Origin: Methanoregula sp. UBA471
Lineage (GTDB): Archaea > Halobacteriota > Methanomicrobia > Methanomicrobiales > Methanospirillaceae
Assembly (NCBI GenBank): GCA_002495065.1
Contig: DADT01000005.1
Span: 98,590 to 107,426, forward strand
DNA: 8,837 nucleotides
Direction of reading: 5' to 3'
Of this stretch, positions 5,200 to 8,837 are shown one piece after another (within the stretch, counting starts at the first letter, position 1; each line of letters opens with the position of its first letter). The notes below the pieces were generated by a model. It saw only the letters and a list, made by a program, of their open reading frames with translations. It did no database searches and was not told where the DNA came from. Made by a program: the position numbers and the translations under genes.

Positions 5200-5235
5200 A
5201 AAAATATTTTAAGGATTTCAACAAGAGCCCTGTTG
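5200..5235 (-). terminator. Possible terminator of the minus-strand zinc-ribbon gene
   Basis: On the minus strand, CAACA and TGTTG (5219-5235, loop of 7) form a short hairpin 38 nt after the stop codon, followed by a T-rich stretch containing TATTTTT near 5200-5206. The stem is weak, so the T-run is probably the main signal. Confidence 0.35.
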
Positions 5236-5272
5236 TAATACTATTGAAGAATTCATGAATATGCGGGAGAGA

Positions 5273-5728
5273 TCAGCAGCGGTCACACCTGTATTCATCC
5301 CTGAGCTGAGTCGTGCGCATATCCCCGCTTATTGATTTTTTTCCGCCGCTGACGAATATCCTTTTGCACTTCGCACAATGCTTGGGTTTGATCCGGTCCC
5401 AGGTCTTCATCGGAATCTCAAGCCGGAATCCTGTTTCGGTCCATTCTTCAGGTGGTTTCTCAGCATTCTGTTCATAAGCAGAGACAAATTCCATGATCTG
5501 ATGGGGCGGTACTCCAAGGTCGACAAATTTCTTAAAGACAAAGTAATTGAAGATAAGCCACGACAGGTCAGAGCGGTCGAGGATTCCTTCGTATTCCCCG
5601 AATGTCTCGTCAAAATCCTCGAGTGAACACCCGCATAACGGACATTTTCCTGCAACGAGTTCGTCAAGAAAAACTTCTTCCTGGCACCCCGGGCAGGTTG
5701 TGTGAGGGGATTGCATACGTGATGTCAT
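5273..5728 (-). CDS. Zinc-ribbon-like protein with four CxxC motifs
   Basis: Product of 151 aa from ATG 5728. Two pairs at the N terminus (C12-x2-C15, C29-x2-C32 with an extra C34) and two at the C terminus (C118-x2-C121, C148-x2-C151) suggest two zinc ribbons or one split metal site; the protein ends on its last metal cysteine. The middle (about 40-110) is acidic, aromatic-rich and probably helical (SDLSWLIFNYFVFKKFVDLG). I do not recognise the family. The frame is open further upstream to an ATG at 5821, but the added 31 codons have a different composition and the metal-binding part begins right after 5728. A TATA-like AT-rich stretch near 5755-5766 fits a short leader. It is last in a minus-strand series behind Mrp/Nbp35 and the 102-aa protein, 151 nt after the latter. 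DNA or RNA binding or metal handling are possible. Confidence 0.7.
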   Translation of the reverse strand: MTSRMQSPHTTCPGCQEEVFLDELVAGKCPLCGCSLEDFDETFGEYEGILDRSDLSWLIFNYFVFKKFVDLGVPPHQIMEFVSAYEQNAEKPPEEWTETGFRLEIPMKTWDRIKPKHCAKCKRIFVSGGKKSISGDMRTTQLRDEYRCDRC

Positions 5729-5879
5729 GGTCTCTTTTGTTCCGAATTGCTGCTGATAAGGATATGATCTGAAAACTGTTACTGGATTATTGGTTGTTTT
5801 TAGTATTGATCGGGTCTGCACATATAGGTATCACCAGTGCATGTGCTCATCGATAAAAGGTTTTGTTCCGGGGCAGAAG

Positions 5880-6188
5880 TCAGGCAGCGGATAGATCTTC
5901 CTGCTCCATGACCAGCGAGCCGAAAATTACTTTTTCAAGCACCTGCGCGACATACTTGATGTGCATGGCTTTTTCGAGATCTTCATTCCTGTGTATATCT
6001 GCATAGATCTGAAGTCGCAGGAGTGAGAACCGGAACCTGTCAAGGGTGTCATCGTCAAGTTTCATTGCTTCCCGGTAGATTGGCTCGAGCAGGTCGGGGA
6101 ATGCCAGAGGATTTTCAAGACAGGCGATTACTCCGGAATAGATCGGGAGTTGAGTTTCCTTTCCTGATAAAATCCGCTGAAAGTCCAT
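5880..6188 (-). CDS. Small helical protein coupled to the Mrp/Nbp35 gene
   Basis: Product of 102 aa, not recognised. It has no signal peptide, membrane segment or cysteine pair; its only cysteine is C23. The sequence is amphipathic and acidic and looks all-helical (ENPLAFPDLLEPIYREAMKL, then LDRFRFSLLRLQIYADIHR). Its ATG lies 3 nt behind the Mrp/Nbp35 stop (TAA CGA ATG), with a GAGGG ribosome site inside the end of that gene, so the two are almost certainly on one mRNA and probably translationally coupled. That tight linkage suggests an accessory or partner of the ATPase, which is inference from context only. Confidence 0.75.
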   Translation of the reverse strand: MDFQRILSGKETQLPIYSGVIACLENPLAFPDLLEPIYREAMKLDDDTLDRFRFSLLRLQIYADIHRNEDLEKAMHIKYVAQVLEKVIFGSLVMEQEDLSAA

Positions 6189-6191
6189 TCG

Positions 6192-7085
6192 TTATCCCTC
6201 AACGACCCTGATGAGAGCTTCCATTACTTTGTCAACACATGCCCATGTCGGACTGTCACCGCGCCGTATAATGAAGGGGCGGCCTTCGTCCCCTGCCTTG
6301 CGCATGTCGATATCAAGGGGAATTGAACCAAGATAGGGAACGCTGAGTTCTTCTGCTATCTTCTTACCTCCACCCTTTCCGAAAAGATCAATCTCTTCCC
6401 CGCAGTGGGGGCAGATCATACCACTCATGTTTTCGATAATTCCAAGAACAGGAATTTCCAGTTTCTCGATAAATTTTACGGACTTCCGCGCATCCAATGT
6501 TGCAACGTCCTGGGGGGTGGTGACGATCACTGCACCCCTGAGATTGGGTGCTATCTGTGCGATGGTGAGTGCTTCATCACCTGTTCCCGGGGGAAGGTCG
6601 ACAACGAGATAATCCAGGGTACCCCAGTTTACTTCTTTCAGGAACTGCTGTATCGCAGCCATTTTCATAGGGCCACGCCAGATTATCGGGGTACTTGTGT
6701 CAGGCAGGAGGAACGCCATGGACATAACTGAGAGTTTCCCGGTAACATGAACGGGCTCAATCAGTTCACCCATCACAGCGAGTTTGTGGTCCTCGATACC
6801 CAGCATCTTAGGAATATTGGGGCCATGCATGTCAAGATCCAACAACCCGACCCTGAAGCCATGGTTTGACAGTGAGTACGCGAGGTTCACAGAAACAGTG
6901 GATTTGCCCACTCCGCCTTTCCCTGAGAGGACCATAATGACATGTCGTACATCGATGTCAGATCTCTTCGGGAGGTTTTGCCCACTCTGAGCAGAGGCGC
7001 ATGTGGAAGCTGTCGGGCAGCTGGAACACTCCTTTTCGCACTCCTCATTATCAGCGGTATTTTTCTTTGTATTCTTTTTTGTCAT
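6192..7085 (-). CDS. Mrp/Nbp35/ApbC-type P-loop ATPase, Fe-S cluster carrier
   Basis: Product of 297 aa. Members bind a 4Fe-4S cluster, usually as a dimer, and hand it to apo-proteins; ATP hydrolysis drives the cycle in the cytoplasm. Visible motifs: deviant Walker A GKGGVGKST (55-63), DLDMHGPNIPK (83-93), WRGPM (136-140), Walker B region DYLVVDLPPGTGD (158-170) and the cluster-binding C225-P-H-C228. The N terminus carries an additional C20-x2-C23-x5-C29 preceded by C16, as in Nbp35-like proteins, so it may hold a second cluster. AGAGG sits just before the ATG, and a TATA-like AATTATATTT lies at about 7101-7110. TrmO lies 89 nt upstream on the same strand, and a 102-aa gene is coupled downstream. 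Length and motifs are complete. Confidence 0.92.
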   Translation of the reverse strand: MTKKNTKKNTADNEECEKECSSCPTASTCASAQSGQNLPKRSDIDVRHVIMVLSGKGGVGKSTVSVNLAYSLSNHGFRVGLLDLDMHGPNIPKMLGIEDHKLAVMGELIEPVHVTGKLSVMSMAFLLPDTSTPIIWRGPMKMAAIQQFLKEVNWGTLDYLVVDLPPGTGDEALTIAQIAPNLRGAVIVTTPQDVATLDARKSVKFIEKLEIPVLGIIENMSGMICPHCGEEIDLFGKGGGKKIAEELSVPYLGSIPLDIDMRKAGDEGRPFIIRRGDSPTWACVDKVMEALIRVVEG

Positions 7086-7100
7086 GGAAGCCTCTTGAAA

Positions 7101-7110
7101 AATATAATTT
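7101..7110 (-). promoter_or_regulatory. TATA-like box of the Mrp/Nbp35 gene
   Basis: The minus strand reads AAATTATATT about 20 nt before the ATG, slightly close for a standard start with a leader, so either the leader is nearly absent or the true box lies further up. An inverted repeat (7133-7153) lies immediately upstream. Confidence 0.3.
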
Positions 7111-7132
7111 CTGTACTCTCATCAGTTGTCCC

Positions 7133-7153
7133 CCACATGTCATAAAGATGTGG
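7133..7153. repeat. Inverted repeat between TrmO and Mrp/Nbp35
   Basis: CCACAT (7133-7138) and ATGTGG (7148-7153) with a 9-nt spacer. There is no T-run on either side, so it could be an operator for the Mrp/Nbp35 promoter or a processing hairpin. It is short enough to be chance. Confidence 0.3.
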
Positions 7154-7174
7154 AGATTACTGCAAAACAGGTGA

Positions 7175-7606
7175 TTATTCCTTTATGCAGTCAATGCCCG
7201 CGGAGTAGGGTTTGATGTCGATTAAAGGGGTTCCATCGAGTGCATCAATCCCCTTGATTATCAGCCTGTTCCGGTCACGGTGCAGGAGCTTAACCACGCA
7301 AATCCCGATTGGGTTGGGGCGATTGGGGGATCGGGTTGCAAACACACCATGTTCCTGCCTGCTGGGATCGTGCGGGGGAATTGCCTTCAGAGCTGTACGA
7401 TCTGCGCGGTCAAGCCAGTAAAGCAGAATCAGAAAGGGTGAATGTTCGATATCCTGCAGTCCTTCAGAAAACCGGTCTGAAATCTCAATAGTACATTCCG
7501 TTTCAGAAAATCTACCCTGATGCGGGGCTTTTTCCAGGGTTTCAAACGGAGTATGTATTACACCAACAGGGATCAGTTCCATCGGCTGTTTCTGAATATT
7601 CTTCAT
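7175..7606 (-). CDS. trmO: TrmO-type tRNA (t6A37) N6-methyltransferase (TsaA/YaeB family)
   Basis: Product of 143 aa. TrmO methylates t6A at position 37 of certain threonine tRNAs to m6t6A using S-adenosylmethionine, through an unusual all-beta barrel. Landmarks: LIPVGVIHTPFET (11-23), the signature HGVFATRSPNRPNPIG (86-101) that binds SAM and the tRNA, and DALDGTPLIDIKPY (121-134). The protein is the core domain without the longer C-terminal extension of the E. coli enzyme. AGGTGA lies 6 nt before ATG 7606; ATG 7582 (MELIPVG) is the alternative start. It diverges from the first PEBP gene. Its substrate modification depends on Sua5/TsaC, encoded at 2107-2679. Archaeal family members differ in tRNA target, so the exact substrate is inferred. 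Confidence 0.88.
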   Translation of the reverse strand: MKNIQKQPMELIPVGVIHTPFETLEKAPHQGRFSETECTIEISDRFSEGLQDIEHSPFLILLYWLDRADRTALKAIPPHDPSRQEHGVFATRSPNRPNPIGICVVKLLHRDRNRLIIKGIDALDGTPLIDIKPYSAGIDCIKE

Positions 7607-7672
7607 CCGGCATCACCTTCAGATTTATCGCACCATGCTCAGCGATTGATGACATGTTTTGAGCAGTTACAG

Positions 7673-7683
7673 ATTAATAGTAT
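7673..7683 (+). promoter_or_regulatory. TATA-like box of the first PEBP gene
   Basis: ATTAATAGTAT is centred about 25 nt before ATG 7703. No ribosome site is visible before that ATG, so a leaderless transcript starting at the ATG is the simplest reading. Confidence 0.4.
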
Positions 7684-7702
7684 CCCACGTCATGGTCGTA
7701 GT

Positions 7703-8155
7703 ATGAAAAACGTCGTCGTCTCGATGGACTTTCTTGAATTCCCGGTGATGTTTACCTGTGACGGAGGGAATCATTCCCCGCGCCTCACCCTCAAAGGCTT
7801 GCAGGCTGCCTCAGTTGCTGTGATGGTGTTCAATCCGTTTGAAAAATCCTGCTGTTCATTTACCCCCTGGATCATCTGGAATATTCCCCCTGTTGGAATA
7901 ATCCCCGAAGATATTCCCGCAGAAGGCATTGTCACTGCCCCGATTCCTGCAACACAGGGCGTGAATGATTATGGGACTATCGGCTATAAAGCCCCCTGTC
8001 CCCCCCCTGGCCAGATGATCCGGTACCAGTTCAAGGTATACGGGCTGGACACGATGCTCGGACTGGATCCCGGGTCTGACAAACGCCAGCTTATCAACGC
8101 GATGAAGGGACATGTAGTCCAGTTTGGTGAGACTGCCGCAATTTGTTCACGATGA
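7703..8155 (+). CDS. PEBP family protein (YbhB/YbcL type) with altered ligand pocket
   Basis: Product of 150 aa, phosphatidylethanolamine-binding-protein fold, recognised from FTCDGGNHSP (17-26), NDYGTIGYKAPCPPPGQ (88-104) and FKVYGLD (110-116). Cytoplasmic, no signal peptide. The pocket residues of the family are missing: the DPDAP motif is N44-P-F-E-K, the H-W that follows is P55-W56, and the H-R before the last strand is I106-R107. The downstream paralogue has all three. It may therefore have lost anion binding or acquired another ligand. Two adjacent cysteines (C50, C51) sit beside the altered site. The frame is open to 7520, but that stretch is unlike any PEBP and overlaps TrmO, so ATG 7703, behind a TATA-like box, is chosen. 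It is followed after 85 nt by the paralogue. Confidence 0.85.
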   Translation: MKNVVVSMDFLEFPVMFTCDGGNHSPRLTLKGLQAASVAVMVFNPFEKSCCSFTPWIIWNIPPVGIIPEDIPAEGIVTAPIPATQGVNDYGTIGYKAPCPPPGQMIRYQFKVYGLDTMLGLDPGSDKRQLINAMKGHVVQFGETAAICSR

Positions 8156-8189
8156 TGAGGGGAACGGTGTCGTCCTGTGACCTTTGCAT

Positions 8190-8232
8190 CACTTTTATTA
8201 TGCCACGTGTATACCATCCCACTAGTGGAGGT
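8190..8232 (+). promoter_or_regulatory. Promoter and ribosome site of the second PEBP gene
   Basis: An AT-rich TATA-like stretch (ACTTTTATTATG, about 8191-8202) is followed by CACGTG, then a perfect 10-bp palindrome CCACTAGTGG (8219-8228) whose last two bases are the first two of the GGAGGT ribosome site (8227-8232), 8 nt before ATG 8241. The second PEBP gene thus has its own promoter and, unlike the first, a strong ribosome site. Confidence 0.45.
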
Positions 8233-8240
8233 CTGAACCT

Positions 8241-8702
8241 ATGGAAGAACTCAAGGTAAAAATTTCAGTAAAAGTTCTCCCCAGTGATTACACCTGCGAT
8301 GGCCAGGACATATCGCCGGAAATTGATGTCGGAGGGGTGAACGTTAAGATTGCCAAATCCCTTGCCATAATCGTCAATGATCCCGATGCTCCGGGTGGGG
8401 GTGGTTTCGTTCACTGGATCGCATGGAATATGGAGCTGGTCAGGATGATCCCGGAAAAAATCCCCAAAACGCCGGTAGTGACTTTCCCGATCAGGGCCGT
8501 GCAGGGAAAAAATAATTTTGGAAAGATTGGATATAATGGCCCGTGTCCACCACGCGGTCAGACTCACCGGTTTTTCTTTAAAGTCTATGCACTGGATGCT
8601 GATCTTCCGCTGGCTGCAGGGGCTGCGAAGGAACAGCTCGTAAAAGCGATGGAAGGACATGTTGTCCAGTATGGCGAGACGTATGTAACCTACGGGAGAT
8701 GA
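8241..8702 (+). CDS. YbhB/YbcL family PEBP protein
   Basis: Product of 153 aa with a complete prokaryotic PEBP signature: YTCDGQDISPEI (17-28), DPDAPGGGGFVHWIAWN (47-63), IGYNGPCPPRGQTHRFFFKVYALD (96-119, key residues P101, H109, R110). Asp47, Asp49, His58 and His109 are the positions expected to form the anion-binding pocket. These proteins bind phosphate-like head groups in vitro, and their role in prokaryotes is largely unknown; the label 'Raf kinase inhibitor-like' is by homology only. It is cytoplasmic with no signal peptide. A tandem paralogue lies upstream with a degenerate pocket, so this one is probably the copy with the ancestral function. GGAGGT at 8227-8232 supports ATG 8241. Confidence 0.92.
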   Translation: MEELKVKISVKVLPSDYTCDGQDISPEIDVGGVNVKIAKSLAIIVNDPDAPGGGGFVHWIAWNMELVRMIPEKIPKTPVVTFPIRAVQGKNNFGKIGYNGPCPPRGQTHRFFFKVYALDADLPLAAGAAKEQLVKAMEGHVVQYGETYVTYGR

Positions 8703-8713
8703 CGATAGAATCG

Positions 8714-8742
8714 CGGGGAGCTCCTGATTTATCCCCGGTTTT
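8714..8742 (+). terminator. Hairpin/T-run terminator of the second PEBP gene
   Basis: CGGGGA (8714-8719) pairs with TCCCCG (8732-8737), loop of 12 nt containing the palindrome remnant AGCTCC, followed by G and TTTT. It lies 12 nt after the stop codon. Confidence 0.5.
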
Positions 8743-8790
8743 CACGTGTTCCTTTGTTTTTCGGGCTTAGTAGAAACGTGCATTAACGGA

Positions 8791-8837
8791 GTTCGCACCC
8801 GAACGATGAAAATCATTAAATCCTATAATTTTATGAG
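8791..8837 (+). repeat. Repeat copy 2, running off the right edge
   Basis: The core 8806-8837 matches 4823-4854 at 30 of 32 positions (differences at core positions 16 and 20, both transitions). Upstream, GTTCG (8791-8795) and CGAAC (8800-8804) form a hairpin with loop CACC at the place of the ATGGTT/AACCAT hairpin of copy 1. Weaker similarity reaches back to about 8763. The window stops inside the repeat, so it cannot be seen whether the GC-rich helices that follow copy 1 also follow here. Confidence 0.7.

Noticed and set aside
4740..5272. RNase P RNA or SRP RNA
   Set aside because: Signature segments such as GAGGAAAGTCC of RNase P RNA or the SRP GGAAGG loop are not found, and the length is too short for RNase P with these helices.
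4855..5272. CRISPR array or remnant near a Cas4-like gene
   Set aside because: No regularly spaced repeats; the only repeat pair is 4 kb apart, and the Cas4-like gene has no cas neighbours.
5729..5821. Start of the zinc-ribbon gene at 5821
   Set aside because: The extra 31 codons are compositionally different and polar without motif; the CxxC region begins just after 5728.
7520..7702. N-terminal extension of the first PEBP gene to 7520
   Set aside because: It would overlap most of the TrmO start region antisense and encodes residues unlike any PEBP; the fold begins at ATG 7703, which has a TATA-like box at the right distance.

Overview
The window reads as chromosomal DNA of a methanogenic archaeon, most likely a Methanomicrobiales relative (Methanoregula-like); the lineage is an inference. 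Supporting signs are a tRNA-Gly gene with no encoded CCA, AT-rich TATA-like boxes about 25 nt upstream of several starts, gene families typical of methanogens (DUF3467, a COG1665-type nucleotidyltransferase, an ACT/DUF5612-type protein, an Mrp/Nbp35 ATPase with archaeal-type extra cysteines) and a surface protein with a Thr/Pro stalk and a C-terminal PGF-CTERM-like tail.

Left part (1-3443). The window opens inside a minus-strand tRNA, followed by a minus-strand DUF3467 gene. A divergent plus-strand gene encodes a stand-alone Cas4-like protein that keeps its four Fe-S cysteines but has lost the nuclease E-x-K motif, and it seems to start at CTG behind a perfect AGGAGG. It overlaps tail-to-tail with a compact minus-strand cluster, in transcription order tRNA-Gly(CCC), ACT-domain protein, Sua5/YrdC/TsaC (t6A synthesis), nucleotidyltransferase. 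The protein genes are stop-start coupled or a few bases apart, and the first lies only 16 nt behind the tRNA.

Middle part (3444-5272). A 357-nt AT-rich upstream region with inverted repeats and a doubled TATA element leads into a secreted, membrane-anchored surface protein. Its leader carries a hairpin that buries part of a strong ribosome binding site for a short overlapping ORF. Behind it lie about 530 nt without a clear protein gene. They hold a 32-bp repeat core whose second copy (30/32 identical) forms the very end of the window, a GC-rich segment with two perfect adjacent helices (candidate structured RNA), and a second structured segment with its own TATA box and a 57-codon ORF.

Right part (5273-8837). 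Minus-strand genes run TrmO (methylation of t6A37), Mrp/Nbp35-type Fe-S ATPase, a coupled 102-aa helical protein and a four-CxxC zinc-ribbon-like protein. Diverging from TrmO are two tandem plus-strand PEBP (YbhB/YbcL) paralogues: the second has canonical ligand-pocket motifs, the first has lost them. A hairpin/T-run terminator and the second repeat copy close the window.

Themes: tRNA and t6A modification (tRNA genes, Sua5/TsaC, TrmO), Fe-S or zinc proteins (Cas4-like, Mrp/Nbp35, zinc-ribbon), and a noncoding region with signs of a multi-copy structured element. Both window ends fall in sequence that is likely repeated in the genome (a tRNA and the dispersed repeat), as would be expected of a metagenomic contig that broke at repeats.
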